A DNA stretch of 64,000 bases from Stratiolaelaps scimitus (lineage: Eukaryota; Arthropoda; Arachnida; Mesostigmata; Laelapidae), in NCBI GenBank assembly GCA_019614645.1, contig JABWDB010000006.1, positions 930,001 through 994,000 on the forward strand. Reading direction: 5' to 3'. Each line of letters opens with the position of its first letter. Position 1 is the first letter of the stretch. Below are positions 1 through 12,600 of the stretch, one piece after another. Both the position numbers and the translations under genes were made by a program. The notes beneath the pieces were generated by a model. That model saw only the letters and a list, made by a program, of their open reading frames with translations, made no database searches and was not told where the DNA came from.

Positions 1-379
1 CATCGAAATAATAATGATACCCCCTCGTTGTAGGTGTTAGCACAGTACCGCATATATGTTTGCTCTACCGCCACGAGAAACAGCAGCATTATTTTCAGGT
101 TTACATTGTTCTCTCGGGGGCGACCTGGCACCTTGACGGGATCGACAAATAATTACTCGAGTGATAGCTGTTCTCGAAGCAGTGTTCCTCGCCTGAACGA
201 TCGTCATAACGAGATCGTCGATCGTTCTCGGATGGCGCAGACGCACACCCGATCGCGGTATTGCGTAGGCCGTAATCGACTGTATTCGAATAAGTGAATA
301 TACTATCGGTGGTCGGGGGATCCTTGTAGTCGATGTCGCTGCTATGCCTGTCCACCTGTGTTACCATAGGTTAAACAGA
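1..379. other. No gene seen
   Basis: Open frames here overlap on both strands and have no recognisable motif. The 3' end may contain degraded mariner sequence. Confidence 0.4.
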
Positions 380-603
380 ACGTTACTATTATATTGCATT
401 CAACCCCCATATTCTCCTGATTTAAGCTCATGTGATTATGGTTGTTTCCATGCATTCAAAATGGCAATAGGTGGGGTTCTATATGCAAACGTCGACTTAC
501 TCAAAGAAGCAATAGATAATGAAATTATAAATGGAAATGCAAATGGTAAATATTTTGCTATCTCAAAACTCCCAGAGCAGTGGAATCGGTGTGTCAATAA
601 CTA
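380..603 (+). pseudogene. Mariner/Tc1 transposase, C-terminal fragment
   Basis: The frame reads PPYSPDLSSCDYGCFHAFKM, then VDLLKEAIDNEI and EQWNRCVNN before a stop at 601-603. PPYSPDLxxxDxxxF is the hallmark around the last catalytic Asp of mariner-type DDD transposases, and W(x)RCV close to the C-terminus is also usual. The N-terminal DNA-binding region and the first two Asp residues are not found upstream, so this is a 5'-truncated dead copy. The T-rich stretch after the stop (about 620-660) could be the old 3' end of the element. Confidence 0.8.
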
Positions 604-1485
604 ACTCATACCAAAAGACCTTTGTTCTAACTCATTTAGTTCAAAAGTTATTGTGATTTAAAGAGGCGAAAGTTTGAACCGGACACCCTAACAGCACATT
701 GCCTGGGTCGAGCGATTCTCTCGGTCAGTGTAAACTGACATGCGAGCTGACACATGTATGAGTGTCTCGGTAAAGATGACTGGCTCGGATGTTGCTCACA
801 GAGATTATGATCAGAGATTACGCCATCACTGACCACCAAATGCCAAATGTGAAAACGTCCAGCCGTTTGAACATGACAAAAAGGAACACGAAATAAAACG
901 ACAACAATATAGAAGCGAGTGGAGAAATTTGTGACCTATCTGAGCTTTAGTAGCCGTTGACCATCTACACGTTGTACACATGAGCTTTAAGGGGTAACAA
1001 GATAATTCGGCCGGTATACGGAAGATAGATGTTTTGTTACCTCGTATAGTCGGGACTTGAATTCAGGATACCCATTGGAATCGTGATGATAATCGCGCCG
1101 GTGTTCATCGGTCACGTAAAGCCGTCCATCGAAACGTCCCTCGTCCTCAGAACCGATTTCCTATCGGCATTTTACCACAAATTGCATTACAACGAGAATC
1201 GTTTTCGAGTTCAGCTTTCAGCTATTGATGTAAACAATGAAGGCATTTTTAGATAGCTCGTTTGAGTTCGTCGATCTTCGGAAATATGGCCAATTTGTTC
1301 AGTGCCGTAACGTTAGCTAATATATCATCCATCAATCAAGAAATCGATATATTTGTCTAGCTACCTGTCAATTAAGCAATCTATGAATGAATCTATCGAC
1401 CTATGAAAAAAACACTTAATCTTAACGACTGTGTTGGCGGATACCTCACACGAGAGCGTTGTCGATGAGCAGTCTTATCACTCAC
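604..1485. other. Non-coding, no gene seen
   Basis: Apart from the likely mariner 3' end (to about 660), nothing recognisable. Non-coding sequence downstream of the 1486-1637 exon; it may be intron of that gene. Confidence 0.4.
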
Positions 1486-1637
1486 CATATTCTGTTCATA
1501 TTGTTGCTGCTGTCGTTGCTGCTCGTATTCGGCGTGTCTACGCTCCTCCTCGTCGAGACGTCTCCGCAGGTACCATACTACGAGTGACACCACTACGGTG
1601 AATGCCAGCAGACCTCCGAATATCCACGTGAAATTAT
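1486..1637 (-). CDS. Candidate exon of an unknown single-pass membrane protein
   Basis: The open segment reads NFTWIFGGLLAFTVVVSLVV, then WYLRRRLDEEERRHAEYEQQ and a Gln-rich stretch ending EQNM. That is one hydrophobic helix followed by a positively charged stop-transfer and a charged, probably helical, cytosolic stretch. It ends at a strong donor (ATG|GTGAGTG, phase 0). Two acceptors are possible (start 1637 after GTCAG, or 1645 after CAACAG). N-F-T just before the helix is a glycosylation sequon. It lies 5 kb downstream of the cadherin stop on the same strand, so it most likely belongs to the next gene, whose 3' exons lie off the left edge. Family not recognised. Confidence 0.55.
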
Positions 1638-1706
1638 CTGACAAACTGTTGTTTCAAAGCCCACAAATCATACGCATTGTCATAGCGCATGCTGCGATTA
1701 TGCACC

Positions 1707-1752
1707 AGGCCTAGCTTTTCGGGCTGACTCTCAGCCAACATTTAACGTCCAC
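1707..1752 (-). repeat. Truncated SINE end (family B)
   Basis: The stretch around CGGGCTGACTCTCAGCCAAC matches 47731-47770 at about five of six positions. The longer copy at 47.7 kb has a tRNA-like head, so this is a 5'-truncated insertion of the same family. Confidence 0.55.
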
Positions 1753-4700
1753 GCCAGCAGGCCTAGTAAACGCTATTGGAGATACCTATGGGACTGCAGG
1801 TGGGGCTGTTGTTTATTATTAAGGAAACTGCGTTTTATAAGCGTGCATGTGATGGCAATCATCTTATATGCATGCTCGTCGATCTACAACACATACACAC
1901 ACTTATATACATTTGAATCGAAGCAGAAATTGAGCAGTGTAATGTTTGGAACAACAGATATTCATGTTTAGTGTTTTGTTTATTTTGTTTCACCCGTATC
2001 TTTATTTATTTCGTCAAAGCCACTGTTTTATGATCATTTCAAAGCTGTCTCCGGACTGTAAGAGCTACTGCCCAGTAGATCGAGGGTCTGAAGAGCAAGG
2101 TAACTCTAGGTTGGTATTATACAAGTTATTTAAATATTAAAGGCCGCACATGTAGATCATTGTCTGTTTTAATTGGAACGCTGCTAAATCGTCTTTCGAT
2201 AATTTCACGGTACATATCTCACTCGTTTTCGGTGCTGCTGCTGTTGTTGTTACTATAGTCGCCATTCTGATGATTTCGAGAATTTTTTTGAAGGAGCACT
2301 CCGTGCGGCATGTACATTGACACCATGGCTACCACGAGCGGGACAGTTCAACCTGAAAACGACAGGCAGTGAACGCTTAAATAAGGGTAAATATGTGAAA
2401 GTGGCACAATCAATTAATTTACTGTTTGTCTTTTCTAGAAAAGAAAAAAAAACTGCATGCCTATTAACTATAGCAAAAGTAAGCAAATTCCTGGTCAAGT
2501 ACGATTTATGGTTGAAAATGATAAATGATCAGTGATTGTTGAACTGAATAGCCGAAATCACAATATTCTCAGTGTATTCAACCGATTTTGCTGAGAGAGC
2601 GAGAGAGAGAGAGAGAAAGAGATTCGTGGCTTCGTGGGGGCCCGATCTGATGATGCCACTTTTTTTTTCTTTACAAGGTTAAACGGTACATCCTGCATGG
2701 ACACCAGGCCTCACACCAAGGTATTTGCGTGGTAGTGTCAGACTCTTACTGACTGAAACCCAGAACCGATTTCGACTTGGGGCACTGACCGGGACTATCA
2801 AAGTATTACTTCAGTCAGTGCCTTGCAGGGACCGGCAGTTGATTCCAACCATGTTCTATCCCTCAGTTGGATCTGAGCCCACTTGACACATTCATTCAAT
2901 GGCTTAGCCCTCCCAAACCGCCACAGCGACGTTCGATGCGCCATCACATTGCCAAAGGTCGAACATATTCCGTTCTAGTGAATGCCAATGGAAAGCATAC
3001 ATACGTTAACGATGATACGAGAGCGAGCAGGCCAACGAGAACGCTTACTCCGGTGGCATGACTTGAGGTGAGGCTGCGATAATTCACTGAGAAATAAGCC
3101 GACCCTATATGAAACCTATCCTATCCACCAGCACTGCTGGTGCCAGCTTCCGTTGCGTTTGTGCGCATTTGTGATTCCGGATGAGTCTTCAAGTACGATG
3201 ACGGTATACTCATTGTAGTGTTATGCTGTACGCGAGGCTGTGACGCGCGGCTATTGTTCACGCCATTCAATGCTTGGCCCCCTCGTCGCCCCGTCCAGCC
3301 CGTGGGCCCCCAGCAGCCTCATCGATTTATTGAACGGTGAGAGACACTGCTGTGGCAACGACCTTCGCTATCTGGGCGTTCATGCGCAAGAGTCTAGCGA
3401 TACCACCCAACACGGAGACCCCCACATGAGAGGATTTCCCATATTTATTTTGAATTCGTTTCACAGACGACCTTCAATAGATGGAGCACATAAAACGCTG
3501 TGTGTGTTTAGACCGATACTGGTTGCATGCACCACTAAAACCGTTCGGGTGTTTGGGGGTGGCGTCGGAAAGCGAAGAAGGTGGGTGTGGATGGTAAAAC
3601 AGATCGTAACCATGATCAGATGGTTAGGATTTAATTAGGGCTAGGAATAACAACTTTGAATTTACAATATTGGTTAGTTGTTTGTACGTTTATTTCACGC
3701 TAGTTATTATATCATTAGCAAATATCTAGGCAAAACTTCAACTTCGTATTAGGTATTATGCGCCTAGAAAGGAGAGCAGCGTGGCAGAAACATGGTCAAG
3801 TACCATATCTAGAAAGGCATATATTATCTACGTTAAGCGTGAACCGCTCAAAGATATATATTTTTTTTTTGGTATCATCTCATGTGTTCATCTATGTTTG
3901 TTGATGAGCTATATAGATGACTTCAGCTAATACACTTTCATTTGCTCGAATGTGGAACAAATCATCAGTAATGGAACTATCAATGCGCACATAGCGAAAT
4001 GCAGTGCCTGTCGAATGACGATACTCTCATGAGGCTCTGGCTTGCTTAGAACTAAAGAGTGCCGTCCGATGTCATTCTATGTAAATTTTATTTTTGGATT
4101 GTATGGTGTTCCGCCCGAAGATTTCGCCTTCTCGTTAAACATGGGATACCAACTATCTCATAGCCACACGCGTTCCGATCGGGACGCCTGATGCATAAAT
4201 CTCTGTGTAAATACCTTAAAGGTCACAACTCGTCATGTGAAGATATTCGTCGATCCCCGTCGATGTGTTCCCAGGGGGTAATCGTCGAACAATGCTAGCT
4301 CAATCAACTGATCGTAGAAATGTTCTAGTTTATTCTCCAAGATATCAAATGCAGTTATAGATTTTTGAACACATAGCCATCGTTCAGTCGTAGAAATCCA
4401 TGCCCACGTGTTCCGCTTACAACTAAATATACGATATCACACAACTTGCTCTGTGATTTGTAATCCTTTGTAATCGTTTGTACTCACCATTCGATTAAGA
4501 TTACGTTTTAAACAATTTACTACCTGAAACTATATTCTACGTGTTGTTATATGTATAATATATGTCAAATATAACTCGCACATAATCGTTTGCTAATATC
4601 AGTGTCTTTCAACTGATGAAGCCACTGGGCCCAAATGTTTGAATAAAGTTCATTTGAATCTTGAATGTGGCAGACTCAATTCCAGCTACCTCGAAATCAC

Positions 4701-5404
4701 GCAGCAATTGCAACAACGATCCATAAGCTACACGAAATAAGAACATTCCTCCGTTTTTGTTGTTAATTCCTATATATTTTATTTTTATTGTCCTCTCCAT
4801 AATATTTACACATTCAGAACAGATTCATTCACCACCGCCGTCGTCGTCGACATCATTCTCTCTTATTCTCTGTCTCTCTCTCTCGCTCTTCTCTCTCTCT
4901 CCCTCCCTCCCTTTCTCTCTCGCTCTGCCGGTATCAAATCGTCAGCATTAAATCGCTCCATCGGCTTTTGTTCATCGACTCGACTATCCATTTTAGTCCA
5001 CAAAGTCACTCTTCACCATCATTCTTCCTGCTCGTGATCTTCTTCTATACGCCGTATGTACAGTTGCCCGTCGAAAGTTCTCTCTCACTCGCAGTCTCCC
5101 GCCGACTTTCGAAGCCCCAGAATCCCCACGCCCTGGCCAACTCTCGGTATTGCCCCGCCCCACCCCGCCCTGGTCAACCCGGTATTATTGCACGTTGTGC
5201 CATTCGATACTTATGATAATAATGACAATATCTACCTATCGATATAATCATCTATACCGATCGGTGAATTTCCTCCCCGTGTCCCACGCCGGGTTGCAAG
5301 TGTTTCGGTCGACGGAGAATATTCGCTCGAAAAATATGGCTCGGAGTTTACTATTTACTGCGTTCAACAGTTCCCTCAATTCAACCATCCATCTATCCAT
5401 CCAA
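1753..5404. other. Intergenic or intronic, no gene seen
   Basis: AT-rich, with a (GA)n run near 2595-2620 and a CT-rich block at 4855-4925. Short open frames have no motif. The ACTGACTGAA / TTCAGTCAGT pair (2748 and 2810 region) is a small inverted repeat. The TC-rich frames at 4757-5216 are low-complexity artefacts. Confidence 0.4.
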
Positions 5405-5824
5405 CTATGATGGTCTTCCAATTAATCTAGCTGGATTATCGTTGAGGCTCACACACTCAGCTGCGCGCTGATTTGCCTTTACATCGTAGCGCAACTCGAA
5501 CCGCTTGCCCGCTCGAATTGGAGCGCGGATACGACATTTTCTCGGCCCTGTATCATCGATCTGCACAAATATAGCTATAGACGATATATGAACATACACA
5601 GTGTTGTATATCCACGTCAATTTGAACGGGCGAACGGTTCGTGTTGAGGCTTCACCTGTCACAATGACGGCTGCGGTGTTCCCGCCCTTGTCGGTTGTGT
5701 GCAAAACTTTTCGCGCGGGATCCTGATCATGCAATGTTGAGCGCCAGACCAAAGCAGCCGTCCGCAGTAAATACGTAGAAGATAGGCTCGAGTGTTCCGC
5801 CGCGGCGAAACGGTGGGTGTTCAC
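5405..5824 (-). CDS. Open stretch, possible exon(s) of unknown gene
   Basis: 139 open codons with protein-like composition (e.g. KVLHTTDKGGNTAAVIVTGE, RPFKLTWIYN, IRAGKRFELRYD). It contains a reasonable acceptor (ATATTTGTGCAG, next base about 5562) and a donor-like GATGTAAAG, so parts may be exons of the membrane protein at 1.5 kb. It could equally be a chance frame. No family is recognised. Confidence 0.25.
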   Translation of the reverse strand: MNTHRFAAAEHSSLSSTYLLRTAALVWRSTLHDQDPARKVLHTTDKGGNTAAVIVTGEASTRTVRPFKLTWIYNTVYVHISSIAIFVQIDDTGPRKCRIRAPIRAGKRFELRYDVKANQRAAECVSLNDNPARLIGRPS

Positions 5825-6614
5825 AAATAAATAAAGTACGATCGATCTCGAGATGGTGCTCGACTAATGCTCGGTAACCCACTCGATCATGAGATGGCTT
5901 CGCCTCTTGTTAATCTTGGGTGGTTCAGGTTTTTTTTGCCTTTTATCTATTATAAATGTTGAGCATTCCTTGTAACGTGGTCGCTTATGTCTGACTTCGC
6001 GTTTTGAATTGGTGATTTACCCATTTTAGCTGGTGGCCACGCAAGCGGACTGTTCCATCTGATACTCGAATATCGCCCGAGGCAAAACATCCGGAGGATA
6101 GGCCACAGAATTTGTAGAATTTTGTTTTCCTGCTAAACGACGGTTACCAATATCATACAGTTCCCCTTCGAATTTGTACGTATTAATTCGGGAATGGTGC
6201 GCTAATCATCAGTAGTCTTGCGCGTAATTAGTAAATTTTCCCGGCTAACTTATACCCGGCTACAGTTAACGTCTACGGTAGCCCTACGCCTGATCAGTTG
6301 CAACTACATTCCGTGTACATTGCTTTTGTTTTTTACACAGTTAGAAATACGAGGAAAGCTCAATCTAGCTTTATCAGTGAGTTTCGCAGGGCTGAGTTAT
6401 TTTGATGTTATGATTATCGTGTTTACATAGCGAGCGAGAATTCTCTGACAAATGCGAATGCATCTTCAACGCTCTTCAGTCGATGTAGAATTCGCTGTGT
6501 CCATCTCGCTAAGGAGTTAATATTCAGCAAAACGAATTATGTGGCACAGTGAGACAGGCGCACTTTCCGCTAGAGTATTTAGGAGCCGTTATTTGTCGGC
6601 GTCCTGCTTCTCGC
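5825..6614. other. 3' flank / UTR of the cadherin gene
   Basis: Sequence just downstream of the predicted stop. The 3' UTR must start here, but I saw no clear polyadenylation signal to define its end. Confidence 0.4.
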
Positions 6615-6666
6615 TTATTTTGGCAGTCTTCGCTTCAAGCGGGAGTCGTCGAAGTCGTCGTCCGAA
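6615..6666 (-). CDS. Cad99C: Cad99C-like exon 18, terminal exon with stop
   Basis: The acceptor has a T-rich tract ending ATATTTCAG. The exon encodes SDDDFDDSRLKRRLPK then TAA at 6617-6615, an acidic patch and a basic end. No class I PDZ ligand is visible at the C-terminus. No AATAAA was noticed in the next 300 bases. Confidence 0.68.
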
Positions 6667-9600
6667 CTGAAATATTCAGCAAAGCAAAATAAATTCGCTT
6701 AGAGTAGCCCAGGCGGATGATACGCGGCAAGCGTCACGTGAATTATTCCAGTATTACTACTATCCGTTATAGGGGAAACTATCATAGGTCTACTACGATT
6801 GTCGGGATAGGTTAGGTCTACAAAGGAAAACGCCTATATATGGAATAATGTCGCGCTTACTCGAAATCGTCCGCGCTGACAGCAGATGTTAGCGAGGGGG
6901 GTGGGGGGGTGCGTACTTACATTGCTTCGTAGAGAGGATTCTTTGTGACAACGTGTGGGCTCCCTTCTTCGCTGGAGAGGCGTTGCGTTGACGCTTTACT
7001 CTGCGCAGTGCATGGACTAAGATCGAGCTGACTGCGTGACATATACGTGACTTCGTTGGGGTTTGTGAACGGCAAACCCCGTACAGTTCCTCCAGGTCCA
7101 TCATCGATGTTCACACTCATCTGCAGTACCTGCGTCTCGTACTCTTTCATTGACGATTCGGCATAGACAGGCTCGTAACGGGGACTCTGAGGTACCGGTG
7201 GGACAGGGAAGAGTTTTGGCTTAGGTGGTATAGCCGCGGCTTGCGCCGCTAATTCCTGTTGCTTCAGGAACCTGGTCGAAGCCGAGAAGGGGGACAACAA
7301 GACAATCTAATCAGGATATCTCACACGACTGTAGATGCTCACAAGTCACAAAACCTCAGACGTGACACTTCGTGCCTTATAGGCTTATAATGCAAATCAT
7401 TTCATTAGCACCTATGCAGTGCCATTACTTATATGTTAACAACAACATAACACAAACCTTTTCCATGCGCAGCAGTGATAGACGATGCCAAAGATGCCGA
7501 AGACAAAGATGAGAATGCCGACCCCAATTAACACGGCTCCCAGGTCGGACATCTCGCGAAGGAAGATCATGCTTCGCTTGGCGCCCCGGATCTCGACGAC
7601 CTCGGGTGTCTCTGTTGTGGTCGGGGGGAGTACGACGATCTGCTGACGAACCGCTTTCACGTTGATGCCGGCGTCGTGGTAGAACTGTCCCCACATTGCT
7701 GTCGCTTGTAGGTCGCCCTTGGCGACAAGCGAGCGAATTCGGCGATCCTTAACGCTAACAGCCTTAAGTGTCTGTGGGTCAATGAGATGGAACCAGAGGT
7801 CCGTACCGCTTCCGTCGTGTTCAACCGTATTGTTGCGTACGAACTCCATTGGCCCAATGAGGTGCACGCCAACAAGCATATGTGATTGCTTCTTGATGAT
7901 TGACGCCAAGCGGTCCTTTATTTTGCGAACCTTCTCTTGTGACATATCCGGCATCACGAGGCATAGCTGGTTGTCACGCGTGAGCAGATTGACCTGAGAT
8001 TGACCGTCAACGATATGTCAGACAATGATGGCGATAGCTTCCGGATGGCCTCGACACAACATTTCGGCCAAATAGATTAATACGACTTAAGGATGAAGGC
8101 CCTCATTTCATTGTAATATTCATTCATATTCGTATGCTGATATAACGAGGTCAGTGTAGCGTACGGTAATGGATTAAGCTATGGTTAGAATGATTTTGCA
8201 TGCACTGGAGACAATATTGGTGTTGAAAGCTTACGTAAACGTTGACTCTCTGGCTGAGGGTAGCCCCAGGATCGATAGGGTTGTCCCGAGCAACGACCTT
8301 GAGTTTAATTGGCATTGAATGGTTCTGAGCCTCGTCGAACGCCCTTGCTGACGAGATCATGCCGGTATTAGCGTCGATCCTGAAGAACTCGCCCTTATTC
8401 GTCTCAGGGACGATTTCGAAGCTGACACGACCATTTCCCTCGGAGTCCATGTCTTCGGCGGTCACCTTCAATATCGCATGTCCAACGGGACTGTCAACGG
8501 GCAACGCGCCGAGGTAGCTGTTCCCGCTGGGATCAGCGATACCGGGTGGTACGATAAACACTGGCCGGTTATCGTTCACGTCGCGGATGTCAACGGTGAG
8601 CTGTGCGGTCAGTCGTGACGCACTAAACACACCTGCGCTCGCCGCAAGCCGTACCGCCAATTGGTATTGTTGAAGATTCTCGTAGTCGAGTCGGACCTGC
8701 TGCGCTACTCGGACCTCGCATTCGCCTTGAGGACTCATCTTCGCATAGAAATGACCGCGTTCATTCCCACTACTGATATGGCAATCAACATGAGCACGAG
8801 GCGGGCGATTTACCACAGGGAGAGCCTTGACGAGTGTGTGCTCAGCGACATTTTCATCAAGCTCCACCTGGAAGTGTCCGTCGACGAAGCCGATCCCTGA
8901 ATCGGGCTGTACCGTGGCCAGGTGCTCGACGTAGACGATAAACGACAAACTGGTACTAAGCGAAGGCTCACCCTGGTCGTAGGCCCTCACATCGATTGTG
9001 TATTCTGAAGTAGGCTCCTTCTTGAGGTCATCCTTCACCGTTACCATGCCTGTATTTGGATCGATTGTGAAGAAGCTCAACGCTCTCCCTTGACCAATGA
9101 GCTCGTACCTGCAATATGAATAGTAACAAAAATGTTTCTGTATCGCATTGGTCCACGCTTGACGTGAGCGAAGGTTGGCGTGATAAAGGGCGATGTCCAA
9201 AACTGTATTTTATCGTTATTACATATATATAGTATTTTTTTTTTGTACTCGTATGTGTAATATGTACATTCACGGCGAGTGTCGATAGCGTTTACATGTA
9301 TAACCCGCGATCACATCTGATTTGATGGTTTTCATAAATTTTCAGGGTTTCAAGGATCTCGTGCATTTTTTATTCATGTGTTTTTAATGCTTCTACCGTT
9401 TAGGTGTCCTAATTCGTTTTTTGCTATGAAATACATTTAACTCTTTGTTAAATTACAACAAAGGTGTATGTTACTTTCGCGAAGCTACGAACCTGTGGCC
9501 TCCAGTTTTTTACTACAACAGCGGAGGCAAACAATTAGCGCGTGCTATGGCTAACAGGGTTGAGCAAACAACAACAGCAACATTTTTATTTTATTTATTC

Positions 9601-12600
9601 AGCTAATCCCAATGAGCGAAGCATATATGGTAGTTAAATACTCACTATCAATATCAGTAATCACATTCGCTTTTCACACTTACTTGACAACGTTCAGGGG
9701 CACTGTACCATCCTCATCAGTGGCAACCATCGTGGAAACCATTGTGCCCACAGGGGCTGAATCCTGAAGACGCGTCGGCATTGGTGGAGTGATGAACTTC
9801 GGCGCATTGTCATTGACATCGACGACGCTCACCTTCACTGTAGCTGTTGATTTAGGATCATTTTCGTTCTGGTTCTCAAGGGTGCCGATGACCAGGGTAT
9901 GGAGAGAGGCCACTTCGAAGTCGAGACCCTTCACCGTCGATATCAGGCCCGTGGTAGGATTGATGGCAAACAGCCGCCTATCGCCCTCTTTGATAGTGTA
10001 CGTTACCTGCTTCTCTGTGTCGGGATCTACCGCTTCAACCTAGTAATGATGACGACGATGAGATACAGTTAGCGATTATTTACGTAAGCTCATCTGGATT
10101 AGGACTTAAATGGCTCGAATAACAAATATATGTATATATATATGTGTTGCAGACTTCATTATAATCGCCAGGTCGTTGCCTGAAGAAATTGTTTTAGGAG
10201 AACAAAAATAACTTCCGTTACTTTCGATACTAATCGATCAGTCACCAAGTAACCAGCAGCTAACCTTTATCAGAGGACTATCAGGCATGTTCTCCTTGAC
10301 GTCAACTTCATAGAAATTCTTCTCGAACACCGGCACCTCATCCTGCTCGTCTTGAACACGCACTCGAACTTCGACTTTGGCGCTCAGCATATTTTCGCCA
10401 CGGTCAGCTGCCGTGACCATCATAACGAAGTCTTTTTCGGTCTCGAAATTCAACGGCCTATCGTGAATTGCACACATGAGAAACCAAGCAAATTGAACCG
10501 ATTGGACATTTAAATTTTGCGACGGGTTCTATAGATGAACTGTACCTCATGGGTCAATATCGGAAATTCAGCGTTTTAAGTAGAATCATATCAAATGATT
10601 GCCGTATGTGCCTACCTTGTACTGTAGATGCTACCGTTGACTTCATTGATACTGAAGGTCAGGGTGGGATCCTCAATCGAGTACTTAATTTCAGCATTGG
10701 CACCAATATCCCTAGAATATAATGCAAACAGCATGAACGCTAATCCAAACTCGTAATATGATTAAACAACCTGTGCTCAGTGCTCAACGCATTGATCTGT
10801 GAAGCGAACACGAGCGAATGAAGAATCTTATTTATACTATTTAGGTGATTTTCTGCAGAACGAACATCCTATGCATAGGAACTGCTCTTTTAAAAACCCT
10901 ATTATGTTATATATACCTGTCTGTGGCGTTCACCTGACCGACTAGAGCTTGCGAAACACCCTCCGGCACCATGAACTCGTATTTACTTTCAGAGAATTGT
11001 GGAACCTCGTCGTTGATGTCGGCCACGTTGACAAGCAGCGATGCCACGTTGTACTGTTATTAAAAGTTACAAAACGAACACCAAATTTGATTGGCTGCTT
11101 AGCGTCGGTTTGCTTAGACGGGGGATGACATCGAATATAATATTATCATTATTAATTATTATTATTTTATATAGAATAGTATATGCGATAGAACAGTACA
11201 ATGTTTGAATTCCACGTAGAGATGTCATATCAAATGGGTGACCCGACAGAATCTGAGTGACCTTGCATCCAAGTGAGTTGAGACGCACTAGACGTCTTTG
11301 GGTAGGTAGTTAGTGTTGTCTAATCAGTCGTCTTCAGCCAGAGTCAGTAATCGATATTTTGTTTACGAACCAGATCTCCGCTATCTGCTGCTTTCAGTGT
11401 GAGATTGTAGCTTTCCTTCGCTTCTCTGTCGAGTCGTCCAACCACGAACACCGTTCCAGTCTCCTGATCGATGGAGAACGCCTCTCCATAGTTGCCATCG
11501 AGAATCGAATAATACACCACTCCACGTTCAGGATCATTGGCCTTCACGGTTGTGACAGGCACACCAACAGGCGAACCTTCAGCCACCTGTAGCACGGGAC
11601 CAAACATTCAGTTCGCAAAGGCTGTTAACGAATGCGCAGGCCGGATATTTTTCTGCATCAATCGGTGGAACCCTTAGATGATTCGCTATCTGAACGTTGG
11701 ACAACAAACCTCTGCGTAGTATTCATCCTGAGTGAAGATAGGCCCGCCTAGGTTGGGTCCCGGTATCACCATCACCTCGATAATGCCTTGTGTGTAGAGT
11801 CCGCCAGCGTCGGTAGCTTGAACGGTTATCGAGAACTGCTCACCAGCGTCAACCGGGGTCATCACACGGAGTTCTCCTGTCTCCGGATCTATAGCGAAAC
11901 GCTCAGCACCATTGTTGCTAATGTGGTAGATTGAATATGTCATCCTAGCGTTGTCACCCTCGTCATTGTCGGAAGCTTCAACCTGGAAAATATGAACGAC
12001 GACATAGTACCACAAGGCGCAAACATAACAGCACTTACAACTTGTTATGAGCTCTATCACATCACCAGTTTCTCCAGAAAACGAGGTCTGCGCTCGGCGT
12101 CGACCTTCGAATAGCGAACCCATAACGTACGAACATTACACGCGAAACATAATTGTGTATTGCATATATTTTTAGACGTGCCGGACCTTCATGACGGTGC
12201 GAATTCCATCGCCACTTTCAAGCGTAACTGGATTAATCAGAGGTAGAACAGGCGAGTTATCATTGACATCGTTGAGGTGCACACGTAGCTGAATTGGACG
12301 CGAAAGCCCACGGCCTTCCGGAGTTCCCACTTCCTTGGCTTGAACCTATATACATATCCGAAATAGAGAGGGAACGAGACGGCATCATCCATACATATAT
12401 CGAATTAGTCAGCGAGTTCTATTTTGGCCAGCCTGTGTTCTGCGTTCTGCAGGTGATTAATCGTAACCAATTCGAAGTTGACTTGCTGGCGACTACATCT
12501 CAATATTTCTCTCATATGCAATAGTGTAGAAGGATATCAAGGTAACTCAGAATCTTACGCATTCTGATTTTGGTTGATAATCGGCGATTACTGTCTATGA

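Noticed and set aside
4757..5247. Ser/Leu-rich plus-strand frames
   Set aside because: Artefacts of a CT-rich low-complexity block.
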